Below are positions 37,672 to 48,386 of a DNA stretch of 64,000 nucleotides, piece by piece. Where the stretch lies: positions 372,001 through 436,000 of the forward strand of contig JADJXV010000003.1 of NCBI GenBank assembly GCA_016720145.1, written 5' to 3'. This stretch comes from Ignavibacteria bacterium (GTDB taxonomy: Bacteria; Bacteroidota; Ignavibacteria; Kapaibacteriales; UBA961). A program made the position numbers and the translations under genes. The notes under the pieces were generated by a model that saw only the letters and a list, made by a program, of their open reading frames with translations, was not told where the DNA came from and made no database searches. Position 1 is the stretch's first letter, and every line of letters starts with the position of its first letter.

Positions 37672-37760
37672 GCTGCGGCAACTCTTACCGTAGCGACGAA
37701 ACTATCACGATAGATTTGTCAGTCAACAGAAACACCAACTTAATGAAGACGAGATAAGCA

Positions 37761-38612
37761 ATGGTGTACGAGTCCATCACATCATTAATTACTACTAAGC
37801 CATTACCTCCGATAGTACTGCTTTTGGCGAGGAGGACTTTTTACTCGAAGAGGCATACAACAAGCTCATAACAGCAGCTATTGGCAATGATGAAAATAGC
37901 TGCACAATTGATACGGTTGATAGTGATTCTGCATCAGCGGAAACAGTTGTTTCGATGGCAAGCTCTTTTCCATTTATGTCCGAGCGTCGAGTAGTATCTG
38001 TGAAAAATTTCGAGAAATATTTTAGCGGTCGCAGTAAAAAATCTGATGATAAATCTCCGTTTGCTCGTTATTTTCAATCACCGCAACCTACTACTTTGCT
38101 GATTTTACGTTCATCAGCGTCCGAACTCAACGGAATCGGCTCTGCACTTTTGGGCTCGAAACATCACTTTTTTGCAGAATAAAAAGAAAATCTCTACTGA
38201 AGATATCAGTGCAGTTGTAGGAGATTCAAGGATTTACAATGTATTCGAGTTGCAAAAATCAATTGGTGAGAAGAATCTCTCCCGTTCACTCGAGGTGATG
38301 TTTCACATGCTATCTGCCGAAAAACAGGAAATACTCATTGTCTCGATGTTAACTCGATATTTTGTAGTCCTTTGGAAACTCCTCGAAGCCTCAAAACAAT
38401 CAAAAAACACTTTCGAACTCAGCAAATCAACCGGTATCAGTTCGTATTTTATCCCTGAATACTTGAACGCTCTCCAGAAATACTCACCCCGCCAACTCAA
38501 CAATGCTTTTTTTGCTCTCCGAGATGCTGATTTACAGATCAAATCCACCTCTCAATCTGCCGAAATCATTCTCCAAAAAATGATTATTTCCATCATCGGT
38601 CCACAACGATGA
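37761..38612 (+). pseudogene. holA: DNA polymerase III delta subunit, frameshifted and apparently missing an internal segment
   Basis: Delta opens and loads the sliding clamp. The N-terminus reads SLITTKPLPPIVLLFGEEDF once a T is restored in TTTT near 37828, followed by DDKSPFARYFQSPQPTTL and LRSSASELNGIG. After GSKHHFFAE (about 38180) the reading resumes in another frame at KKKISTEDISAVVGDSRIYN and ends ILQKMIISIIGPQR. About 284 codons are present against roughly 340 in typical delta subunits, and the helical part between the ATPase-like domain and KKISTEDI is absent, a loss of perhaps 60 residues. The gene is essential in bacteria, so an assembly problem is likely. It overlaps waaA by 4 bp. 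Confidence 0.75.
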
Positions 38613-39901
38613 ATTCGACACTCATACTATATAATGTGCTGATAATACAGCCGTTACGACTGTTTGTGTTTATATATTCTTTTTTTAGTCCCAAGCTCCG
38701 AGAGCGTGAGAATGCCTATCAATCGACTCTCGATGTTTTATCACATCTACCCAAATCTACAAAATCGCGCGTATGGTTCCACGCAGCATCAATGGGTGAA
38801 TTCGAACAAGCCAAGCCAATTATCGAGCGCCTTAAATCAAAACATCCGGATATCATCGTAATCGTATCATTTTTCTCACCTTCTGGCTTCCGTAATCAAA
38901 AAAATTATCCACTTGCGGATGCAGTAGTCTACATGCCACTCGACACTCATTCCAATGTACGTGAATTCTTAGAACTCGTCAAGCCGGATGTGGCAGTTTT
39001 TATTCGATATGAATTATGGCTTAACCATCTTACTATTTTAAAAGATACCGGCATTTCTACTTTTCTGATGTGTGCTACTTTCCCCGGCAGCAAAGTCTGG
39101 CTTTATCTGCCTTTTCGCACTATTCTTATTTCAATTCTACGTACATTTACTGCCATTTATACTGTGTCTCAAGCTGAGACAAAGCGTTTCAATACATTTG
39201 CATCTTCATTACCTGTATTGACTTCCGGTGATACACGCTTTGATCGTATTCTTTCAATTGTCGATAATCTGCATTTGAAGAATGATATTCTTCCTGAGAA
39301 TTATTTTACCCCGGATGATTTTGTACTTGTTGTGGGGAGTTCGTGGGAGAAAGACGAGGATATGATTATCGAATCGATTCGAAATCTCGATCAAAAATAT
39401 CCACAAATCAAGCTCATAATTGTACCACATGAGCCATCTCATGAACATGTGTCCAAGCTCATTCAGAAGCTTCCCTCAGCCATGGTATTGAGTCAAATCT
39501 CGAAGGATTCACCAAAAGGCAGTTATATTATAACTGACAGTATAGGCAATCTGTTACGTTTGTATAGCTATGCAAGAGCAGCATTTGTGGGTGGTGGATT
39601 CGGTGCAGGTGTCCACAGCACAGCAGAGCCGGCAGGATACGGAATTCCGGTTGCATGTGGACCATTTATTACACGTTCGCCTGATGCTCAGAATTTATAC
39701 AATAATGGCGCGCTGGAATTAATTACTTCACCACAAGAATGCTTTCGTTGGCTGGAATTATTACTGACTGATACAGTTGAATACAATCGAAGGAGCAAAC
39801 AGGCCAAGGACTATGTTTATCAAGGGAAAGGCGCTAGCGAGATTTTGACAGAGAGGATTATGGAGGCATTAGTCGAAAGTCGCTCAGTCGTAAGTCGATA
39901 A
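38609..39901 (+). CDS. waaA: 3-deoxy-D-manno-octulosonic-acid (Kdo) transferase
   Basis: The 430-residue inner-membrane-associated glycosyltransferase adds Kdo to lipid A precursor. Family features are a short N-terminal hydrophobic segment, WFHAASMGEFEQAKPIIERL, IVIVSFFSPSGFRNQKNY, YMPLDTHSNVREFLELVKPD, RYELWLNHLTILKDTGI, and GVHSTAEPAGYGIPVACGP in the C-terminal lobe. Length matches the family (about 425). The start ATG overlaps holA by 4 bp. The last residues (VVSR) and the stop codon are encoded by the first units of the tandem repeat that follows, so the C-terminus could vary with repeat number. Confidence 0.9.
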   Translation: MNSTLILYNVLIIQPLRLFVFIYSFFSPKLRERENAYQSTLDVLSHLPKSTKSRVWFHAASMGEFEQAKPIIERLKSKHPDIIVIVSFFSPSGFRNQKNYPLADAVVYMPLDTHSNVREFLELVKPDVAVFIRYELWLNHLTILKDTGISTFLMCATFPGSKVWLYLPFRTILISILRTFTAIYTVSQAETKRFNTFASSLPVLTSGDTRFDRILSIVDNLHLKNDILPENYFTPDDFVLVVGSSWEKDEDMIIESIRNLDQKYPQIKLIIVPHEPSHEHVSKLIQKLPSAMVLSQISKDSPKGSYIITDSIGNLLRLYSYARAAFVGGGFGAGVHSTAEPAGYGIPVACGPFITRSPDAQNLYNNGALELITSPQECFRWLELLLTDTVEYNRRSKQAKDYVYQGKGASEILTERIMEALVESRSVVSR

Positions 39902-40149
39902 GTCGATAAGTCGTAAGTCGATAAGTCGTAAGTCGATAAGTAGTAAGTCGGTAAGTCGTAAGTCGATAAGTCGTAAGTCGATAAGTCGTAAGTCGGTAAG
40001 TAGTAAGTAGTAAGTAGTAAGTAGTAAGTGGGTAAATCGCTAAGTCGTAAGTCGCTATGTCGTAAGTCGCTATGTCGTAAGTCACTATGTCCTATGACGC
40101 TATGTCGTATGTTATAAATCACTACGTCGTAAGTCACTAAGTCATCGTC
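39871..40149. repeat. Short tandem repeat array of AAGTCG(A)TA-type units
   Basis: About 280 bp consists of repeated 7- and 8-bp units, mainly AAGTCGT and AAGTCGAT, combined into 15-bp pairs, with drift (AAGTAGT, AAGTCGCTATGTCGT) towards the 3' end. It starts in the last codons of waaA. On the minus strand it happens to leave an open frame of repeated TYDL-type peptides, which is not credited as a gene. The remaining sequence to 40370 shows a short TATAGTCGTTATAGCC-like repeat (40189-40221) and no gene. Confidence 0.9.
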
Positions 40150-40374
40150 AATATATTTAAAAATTAGATGTGTTATTGTCATTTTAGTCAATATAGTCGT
40201 TATAGCCGTTATAGTCCTTCGTCACTTGAAGAAGTTTCAGCTCCCTAATTGTTTATATAAATTTAATCGATATAAAACTGTGATTTCCGTTCATGCTTGG
40301 AGTACAAATTCACCTCACGAACTCCCCAAAATCCCACTTTTTCTATAAATTCTCTAAAGACGGAGAAAATCCGT

Positions 40375-40405
40375 TTGGCTACGTGGCAAAAAGAACGTAT
40401 TTTTG
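40375..40405 (+). promoter_or_regulatory. Bacteroidota-type promoter for rplS
   Basis: TTG (40375-40377), 20 nt, TATTTTTG (40398-40405), an exact consensus. The ATG of rplS is 34 nt after the -7 element. Confidence 0.7.
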
Positions 40406-40438
40406 CGCCTTCATTATTAGTTAACTACGAGAAAATTC

Positions 40439-40819
40439 ATGAAAAAAATTCAGGCTATTGAAGAAATTCAAATTGCGAGAGCACTTGAAATTCGCAAATC
40501 GAAGAGCGAAACCGGCACTTCAACCATTCCGACTTTCCGTTCGGGTGATACAGTAATTGTTGCAGTACGGGTCATCGAAGGTGAAAAAGAACGTGTTCAA
40601 AATTACCAAGGTATTGTGATTGCACGCCGAGGCTCAGGTATCAACGCTACATTCCGCGTTCGTAAAGTGTCCAATGGTGTCGGTGTAGAGCGGATTTTCC
40701 CACTCTATGCTCCAATCATCCAAAGTATCGAAGTTGTCCGTCACGGTTCAGCCCGCCGCTCAAAGCTTTATTATCTTCGCGGAATGTCCGAAAAGAAAAT
40801 CCGCGCGAAACTCAGCTAA
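40439..40819 (+). CDS. rplS: 50S ribosomal protein L19
   Basis: The 126-residue protein shows the L19 signature: FRSGDTVIVAVRVIEGEKER, VQNYQGIVIARRGSGIN, FRVRKVSNGVGVERIFPLY, and SARRSKLYYLRGMSEKKIRA. L19 sits at the 30S-50S interface. It has its own promoter and a strong terminator, so it is monocistronic here, apart from the usual trmD-rplS neighbourhood. Confidence 0.96.
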   Translation: MKKIQAIEEIQIARALEIRKSKSETGTSTIPTFRSGDTVIVAVRVIEGEKERVQNYQGIVIARRGSGINATFRVRKVSNGVGVERIFPLYAPIIQSIEVVRHGSARRSKLYYLRGMSEKKIRAKLS

Positions 40820-40845
40820 ATCCTCTTGCAGGATCAATGTTTTAC

Positions 40846-40880
40846 CGGCGAACAAATATTATTTGTTCGCCGTTTTTTTT
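40846..40880 (+). terminator. Intrinsic terminator after rplS
   Basis: CGGCGAACAAAT (40846-40857) and ATTTGTTCGCCG (40861-40872) form a perfect 12-bp stem around ATT, followed by eight T. Confidence 0.92.
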
Positions 40881-40893
40881 ATGTATTCCAGTC

Positions 40894-41774
40894 ATGAATA
40901 TATCCGGATTTACCTTCGTTCGCAATGCAGAGATATTCGACTATCCTGTTATCGAATCCATTCACTCTCTCCTCCCTCTGTGCGACGAACTCATCGTCGC
41001 TGTCGGCAAATCCGATGATCGTACCCTGCAATTAATTCACGATATCGCAGACCCCCGTATCAAAATTATTGAAACAATATGGGATGAAACTCTGCGCAGT
41101 GGTGGTAGAATTCTTGCCGAACAGACCAACATTTCCCTCGAACATTGCAAAGGTGACTGGTGTATCTATCTCCAAGCAGATGAAGTACTTCATGAAGATG
41201 ACTATCCTATAATTCGTCAAGATATTACGAATGCACACTCCAATCTACATATCGAAGCGCTTCTTTTTGCGTATCGTCATTTTTATGGTAGCTATGACTA
41301 TATCGGCAGTGGCAGACAATGGTATCGGCAGGAGATTCGGTGTGTAAGAAATACGGGTAATGTAATATCGTGGGGTGACGCGCAAGGGTTTCGAAAAGTC
41401 GAGCAAGGCGAATCCAACAAAGCTACGCGCCTCGAAGAACCAATGCCAGAATATTTCACTACGGCTGGGTGAAGCATCCACGTGTCCAGCAGCGCAAGCA
41501 ACTGTATTTTAACAAGTTATGGCATTCAGACGACTGGATGCAGGAAAATATTCCATCGGTCGAAGAGTTCGACTATAAGTGTTTTGACCTGCAAAAATTT
41601 ACCGATTCACACCCGGCACTCATGGACGAACGCATTGAAAATTCAAGGGAATGGACGCAATATTTTGACCCCAACCGATTAGTTCCCAAGCCATTACGCC
41701 ACAAAATACTCGATTCAATCGAACGAATCACCGGTAGAAGAATCGGCGAATACAAGAATTTTATAGAATTATAA
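40894..41774 (+). CDS. Glycosyltransferase-like protein, frameshifted near 41455
   Basis: The start is ATG 40894 (MNISGFTFVRNAEIFDYPVI), just after the rplS terminator. The N-terminal part resembles family-2 glycosyltransferases: FTFVRNAEIFDYP, LCDELIVAVGKSDDRTL, DWCIYLQADEVLHEDD (acidic metal-binding motif). The frame ends at 41472 after MPEYFTTAG, but adding one T at 41454-41456 gives PEYFHYGWVKHPRVQQ and continues to 41774 as a normal C-terminus (DWMQENIPSVEEFDYKCFDL). The whole protein is about 293 residues. The sugar and acceptor are unknown. Confidence 0.7.
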
Positions 41775-41783
41775 AATTAATAT

Positions 41784-43215
41784 CTAAGTATGTGCCGGTT
41801 TACGTCGATTCTCGTAGTTCGTTTTTGCCAATGTCGCCGCAATTGCAAGAGAATTAAAGAGTTCCTTCGGTATCTCTTCTTTCCAGTATTCATCCACAAA
41901 GCTCGTCGAATAAGCACCGCTTATAAAAGCCGGTGACTCTAAAACGAATTTACAGAATGGTATCGTTGTCCGCAATCCGCTCAGCCTATATTCATCTAAC
42001 GCCTTGATATTGAGAGCAATTGCCTTCTCACGACTATCAGCATGACAGATAAGTTTGGCGACCATCGAGTCATAATTTACCGTCACTTCATACCCTTCAA
42101 AAAGCGCTGAATCATTTCGAATTCCATCGCCGACAGGCATGCGTACATATTCAACAACACCGGTCTCCGGCAAGAAATCCGAATACACATCTTCAGCACA
42201 AATTCTACACTCAATTGCATGTCCCTTTGGTACTAAATCACTTTGATTAATTTCAAGAGGTAATCCCGCAGCAATTCGTAGCTGCTGTTCGACAAGATCC
42301 AAGCCCGTTACCATCTCCGTAATTGGATGCTCTACCTGCAGCCGAGTATTGACTTCCATGAAATAAAATTTACCGGACGCATCAAGGAGAAATTCCAAAG
42401 TTCCTGCGTTCGTATAGCCACAAGCGACAAGCCGAGCCGCCGCAGCACCCATTGCTGCATGGAGTGCAGGTGTGACAGCCGTCGAAGGAGATTCTTCGAC
42501 TACCTTTTGATGACGGCGCTGGATCGAACATTCCCGTTCGGGAAAGTAGAGAATTTTTCCAAAATTATCCGCCAAAATCTGAATTTCAATATGCCGAGGA
42601 AGTACGATATACTTCTCAATAAACACTCTATCATCACCAAATGAGGTGAGTGCCTCGCCTTGTGCCGAATGTAATCCTGCTAACAAATCTTCAGGTTTTT
42701 CGACTAATCGCATGCCCTTTCCACCACCGCCGGCAGCTGCTTTGATTAGAACAGGATAGCCAATTTCTCCTGCTATTCTAACGACATCCGCTTCATCTGA
42801 AATGGCTCCGTCCGAACCGGGCGATATAGGGACTTGGGCTTTTATAGCTATCTCCCGTGCGGCGGTCTTATCGCCTAATGCCTGAATTGCTTTCGGATTC
42901 GGTCCAATAAACACCATGCCTGCATCAGCGACTGCCTGAGCAAAAACTGCATTTTCCGATAAAAAATCCATACCCGGGATGAATCGCTTCCGCTCCCGTT
43001 TCTCGAGCAGCTTCGAGTACTTTTTCCATCACCAAATAGCTCTCTCGTGGTGTGACTCCACCTATCGCAACTGCCTCATCTGCCTCAGTTACATGGAGAG
43101 CAGACACATCCGCTTCCGAATATATCGCAACTGTTTTGATACCCATTTTCTTGCACGTACGTATAATTCGTAATGCAATTTCACCCCGATTTGCTATCAG
43201 TATTTTTGAAAACAT
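41784..43215 (-). CDS. accC: Biotin carboxylase, frameshifted near 42963
   Basis: The ATP-grasp enzyme carboxylates biotin on a carrier protein, the first step of acetyl- or propionyl-CoA carboxylation. The N-terminus (FSKILIANRGEIALRIIRTC, EAIHPGYGF) lies in one frame and LSENAVFAQAVADAGMVFIG onwards in another; removing one T from the run complementary to 42961-42966 gives HPGYGFLSENAVFAQA. Later motifs are KAAAGGGGKGMRLVEKPEDL, the ATP-grasp HRQKVVEESPSTAVTP, and MEVNTRLQVEHPITEMVTGL. Total length of about 477 residues fits AccC. No biotin-carrier gene is adjacent, so the partner lies elsewhere. It is downstream of the 5-kb duplicated gene. Confidence 0.88.
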
Positions 43216-43271
43216 GTTCTATAATTCCTTGTCATAATTAAAGTTATGGTTCCTTACTTCAAACCCCAAGC

Positions 43272-43305
43272 CTTCGCTTGCGGATGCTCCCATTGCCGTC
43301 CAACC
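43272..43305 (+). repeat. Dispersed intergenic repeat, copy 3
   Basis: TTCGCTTGCGG and CATTGCCGTCCAACC match the copies at 19302 and 24375, with differences in the centre (ATGCTCC for ACACCC). It lies just beyond the corrected stop of the large duplicated gene (complement 43310-43312). Confidence 0.5.
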
Positions 43306-43309
43306 CACC

Positions 43310-46300
43310 CTACTTTGCAATCACTATCCGCCGTACCACCAATTCTGTCGGTGACTGCACACATAAGAAATAAACACCCAGTCGGTATATTACCTATCGA
43401 ACTCGTTATTACTTGAGTTCCTGAAATCTTACCAGTATATACAGCACCCATCTTCGCGCCTAAGGTATTGGTAATATAAATACTATGCTCGCCTACTTCC
43501 GCCGCTGTTACGGTGATATTCAGCACTTCATTCGCCGGGTTTGGTTCAGTTGTTACAGCCAATAAAGTACTGCCGGGCTTGAATAATCGAACTCCACCAT
43601 CGGTGCAAATTCCCGTTAGGTGGAATTCACCATTTTCGGTTGTCACCTGCGCCTTGCCACTAGTAAATATCAATGATTTAATTACTATCGGCGACACTTC
43701 CACTGAGCCGAGTCCTGCCTTCATTTCAACTATTGCAAGCGTATCATTACCATCAATTCGTTGACCGTTGATTGTAATAATACGACGATTCAAATTATCT
43801 ATCGTCGATGTACCTGTTGCAGGAATCAACACCGATGGCTCAACAGCTAACTCTGCACTGAATACTGAGGCAGTAACTTGTGTCATATTCTTTGATGAAG
43901 TAATGACGATTGGTACTTTTATCGTTTCTCCGGCTGCTCCACTAATAGTTTTGGGTAATACTGCTACCGTCATAACCGCGTTACCAGGCTTTGTATAACC
44001 AAACACCTTCGATGTCACCACACAGCCATTTGAATTCGTCGTTTCGAGGGTGTAATTTCCATCATTTTCTACTTTGATGGATGTGCCGGTTGCGCCTACA
44101 ATTGCTACTCCATTGTATTTCCACTGAAGGGTATTGCCAATTTGTATCCCAAATGCCAATAATGAATCATCTCCTTGTTGGGTTATCGTCGAGGCAACCG
44201 GTAATGGATACACCGTCACAGTTTGCATCAATGAGCTTCCGGTGCAACCTGATGTATTCGTTACTGTTACGCTGTAAGTTCCTGCTATTGTAACTGTTAT
44301 TTTCTGCGTCGTTGCGCCGTTTGACCAAGCATATTGTGCATATTGTCCTGCATCTAATATCACACTGTCACCCTCACAAAAATCTACCTTTCCGCTTGCA
44401 GTAATACTTGGCGTAGGAAGAGCGCTTACAGTCACTGAGATTGGCTGAGACTTGCCTTTGCAACCGCCTGCATCCGTCACATCGACGGTGTATGTACCTG
44501 CAGTTTTTACTGTTATCGTGCGTGTCGTTTCGCCAGTTGACCAGAGGAAATTTGCATAATTACCGGCATCGAGGGTCACACTTTCGCCTTCACATAGGGA
44601 AGTCTTGCCTTGTGCGGTAATTGTCGGCGACAGCGAACTGCTCACTGCCACCGTAATACTCGTATCTTTTGTACACACTCCTCCGGTCTCTATTACTTTA
44701 ATCGTTGCTGTTCCTGCACTTATCCAATTTATAGTAATCGTCGATGTGCTGTCGCCAGATGTAAATGTGCCTTCGGATGTTACCGTCCATTTGTAAATAT
44801 TACCTTGAGTATTCTGCACCGAATACTGAAAAGATGCCCCATTGATGCATACATCATTTTGACCGGTTATAATTGGTTTTGGCTTTGGGCTAGTTGTCAC
44901 ATTAACTATATTCGACTTACCTTTACAACCGCCTGCATCGGCGACATCCACACTAAACGAACCGGGCTGTTTCACGGTAATTGTCTGTGAGGTTTCACCG
45001 CTTGACCATTTGTAACTTGTGTAGCCGGCACCGGCATCGAGGATGATGCTATCGCCGGAGCATATAGCAGGACTAGCGCTCATAAGTATAGTCGAACTCA
45101 ATTCATTGCTTACACTTATCGTATAGGTGGTATCTTTGCTGCATCCGGAGGTCAGGTCTTTTTCGGTGATTGTCAGTAAGCCTGCTCCTAATGCTGTCCA
45201 GCTTACGGTCACTTGATTCGTGCCATTGCCTGCAGTGATCGTTCCGTTGGGTGTGATTGTCCATGCGTAGCTTCGATTTGGATTTGATGGAACAGTGTAT
45301 TTGAGTCCGGATGAATTGACACAAGCAGCATTTTGTCCGCTGATGATTGGTTGCGGCGAGGGTAGGATGATTACTTTTGCTTCCGTACGTTTGACGCTAA
45401 TGCAATTCGTTGTCGTGTCGAGAGTTTCGAGGTAATAGTTCGTTGTACTGTTTATTATATTCGGAGTTGTGAAAGTGCGACCAACATGGATGAGATTACC
45501 GCCGGTCGGCGCATCATACCAACGGAAATTTACATCAGAGGGAAGTATGGCTGAAAGAGTCGCCTTGCTGCCGGCACATTGGATGGCATTGTCTAACGAA
45601 GGTTCACTTGGAATAGGGACCACTGTGATTTTTTATGGGTTTACGCCCGCTTGTACATCCTGTTGATGTGTCTGTTGATTCTACATAATATGTCACCGAT
45701 TTGGCAGAGCTGGTGTAGTGAATGCGCCGCCTATTTTGACAGGTGAGGTTCAGAAGGATCATCATACCAGGAAATCGATGTTTTTGGGTCTCCTGCAGCT
45801 GAAGTCAGAGTTGAGTGCTGACCCGATGCATGTCTTTTTTCTTCGATTGTTGTAATCGTTGGTATGGGTTTGATGGAGATTTTATAGGTCACTGCTTTAG
45901 GACAGTTGTCATCTGTCACGGTGAGCGTAATTACGGTAGGGACTGTCGGAGTAAACGTAACCATAGGGTCTGTGTTTACTGTCGTACTCCCTGCCGACTA
46001 ATCCACCCAATTATACCAGGTTTCCAGCTCCGGTGGCAGTATTGGTTAACGTAAGGGGTACATAAGCGCAAACTGTCGTATCTTTCGGTGCTTGAAGGGT
46101 GACTGAGCAGGTATTGATAGCTAAGACGACTGCATCCGTTCGTCCATTTGTCTGACGATTGAAGGTGGGACATTTGCCACAGTGGGTAATCGTCGAACGT
46201 CGATGAACCTACTACATAAACGGTTCCTGCAGAATTTACGGCAATTCCGGCAAGATAATCGAGAGATGTACCTCCTATAAAGGTTGAATAGTCTGTGCCC

Positions 46301-48260
46301 GTACCATCATTTTTATTTGAATAACCACGCCATCTGTTCCACCGCCTCTGAATGGCAAATCGTTCACTTTTCCGGTTGGGAAATCAAAGAATTTGTTTTA
46401 CCGCACACCACCATAGCACCTGTCTGATCATTATACTTAATATTTGTCATTTCTTCATCATCGCCGCTGCCACCCAAATAGGTAATAAAGTTGGCGGACC
46501 TCCGGCGGTATTAATTCTGAGAGCAAATCCCTCGCGGTTTCCGCCAAGTGTTTGGTCAAATTGCGTCGCCCCGATATCGAGAGATTCTGTATTGCCGCAT
46601 ACGACCGCAAAGCCGAACCTATCGACATCGACACTCGTACATTCGTCAAATTTATTACCGCCAATAAGCGTACCGGTTTCGATTATCGTACCCCGGCGTC
46701 CAAGCTTAAGCATAAATCCATCTGCAGTTGTTAGACTGTATTATTCTGACGATACCCGCGACTGTAGAAAATGCTTGTCGGACGTATATGAGCAATTCCA
46801 AAGAGGATGCATACGTTTTGCCAACGATAATCGGGCTGTTATTTTTATCAATTGCCACACCCAAACATATATCACTCGAAGAATCACTGCCAATATACGT
46901 TGAGAAGCCGAGCGCATCGCCGTTTCTGCTAACTTTCGGAGACAAATCCCTCCGCGAAGTGAAGAAAATCTGGAGAGCACTGTCGGTCGTACTGAACCTG
47001 GAGTAGTAGGAAAATCCTCTGATGCAGTCCACCCCACCACTACTGCTTCCCCGGTAAACGGAACGAGCGCCAAATCTTCGATTTCATCCGATGCCATACC
47101 TCCAAGATTTGTTCCATAGATGAGGTTCGTACCCCCTCCGGTAATTTTCGCTACAAATCCGTCTTTCCCGCCATGATACATGGTCACCATTCCGAAAGGT
47201 GCAATACCAGACTGAACCTGCCAAGTAATCACACCGTCAATTTTATCCAACACCTATGCACATGGCAAAATCATATCCCTCTGCCCGGCCCAACGGCAGC
47301 GAACCATAGAACGTACTGATATTATATCACTTTAAGTCTGCCTTAAACTTGTCACATACAAATCATCGGTTGGAGCATTAAGCTGTCCGTAGATTCCATT
47401 TTAGGGAAATCTTTCCGAAGTGGAAGACCCAAGGTATGCCCCTACAACGACAGGCGCACCATTGGATCGAGTCTATATCTCTCCCGTAATCAGACTGTCC
47501 GCCACCCAAGTATGTCGAATAGAGTATCGGATCGATCACCAGCGGCTTGGTATGGTCATAGCTCGCGAGCTGAAATCCATACGTATTCTTTCCTTTTGGA
47601 ATAAAAGCACATTCAATTTGCTTCCGCTCGCCATTAATTACTTGATAGGCAAATAACTTCTGATGAACGATTTCACCAACTGAAGTTTGAATACTAATTC
47701 ACCGTTGAATTTAGCTTCGTTGGCTTGCGCTCTAAAATTTAACCTGAATATCTTGAGGATTCGAACTCACTCCTACATTAAAATCATAGCGCATAAAACC
47801 GCCATCAAAATATAACCGCGCATCAATTCCTTTGTAAATTTCACGGCGAGTTACTTCGCCAAAAAGCGGTACATTACTTGCCCATCTAGACTTATCAGTC
47901 CCGATGAAATAATTATAATACGTGTTGTGGAGCAGGTTCGGTGCGTCGTGCGGTGATTTCCCCCGACAAATTCCATATCGACGACATTGCCATGAACGGT
48001 TGATGTCATCGGGAGTGTATTCGGTTAGGATTTGCTCAGATTTATCTGCTTTTTTCATCGTTTGGACATAAAAGTCATACCGTATCCCGGTCGTGGTAAC
48101 CCAAGCATTCATCCCGCCGGTCTGCGCAAGGAATTCACTTCTTAGGCCATTGCCCCTTATTTTGTATAAATACATGCGGTGACGTAACTGGTGGTCTTTC
48201 TCACCGGATGACAGTACAGGTACTTAAAATAAAGCAGTTAAAAGTAGCAAAGGGTTTCAT
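43310..48260 (-). CDS. Giant secreted protein (tandem copy B): NKGQW/SBBP-type N-terminus, Ig/PKD-like repeats, cohesin-like and T9SS C-terminus; many frameshifts in its 5' half
   Basis: The gene runs from the ATG at 48260 to a corrected TAG at 43312, about 1650 codons. Its 3' part (45623-43310) is open: Ig/PKD-like modules (SIILDAGAGYTSYKWSSGET, SVTLDAGNYANFLWSTGE, SVILDAGQYAQYAWSNGA), a cohesin-like domain (TISGAAGETIKVPIVITSSK), and PNPANEVLNITV leading to a T9SS end. That end reads GVYFLCVQSPTELVVRRIVI only after removing one G near 43382. The 5' part is scattered over several frames (fragments near 47732-48175, 46741-47253, 46447-46713, 45731-45964). The N-terminal SBBP-type region matches copy A in order. 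It is expected to be exported by the type IX system. Confidence 0.75.
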
Positions 48261-48353
48261 ACGTTTACTCCTAGTTAAATAAATTATTCAATTTTATACA
48301 TACTTGCAAAAATCCAACATTTAATCGGTTACATAAATCGTCTCATTCCATAC

Positions 48354-48383
48354 CTTGCCTGCGGCACTTATGTCCCCAACCCA
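48354..48383 (+). repeat. Weak fourth copy of the dispersed intergenic repeat
   Basis: CTTGCCTGCGGCACTTATGT then CCCCAACCCA resembles the 19302 copy, with a deletion in the middle. It lies just before the stop of copy A, mirroring the position of the 43272 copy relative to copy B. Confidence 0.3.
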
Positions 48384-48386
48384 CCC

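Noticed and set aside
39871..40149. Possible CRISPR array
   Set aside because: Units are 7-8 bp with no unique spacers and no cas genes in the window.
39820..40191. Minus-strand ORF of repeated TYDL peptides
   Set aside because: It is a by-product of the short tandem repeat; no start signal, no conservation expected, composition set by the repeat.
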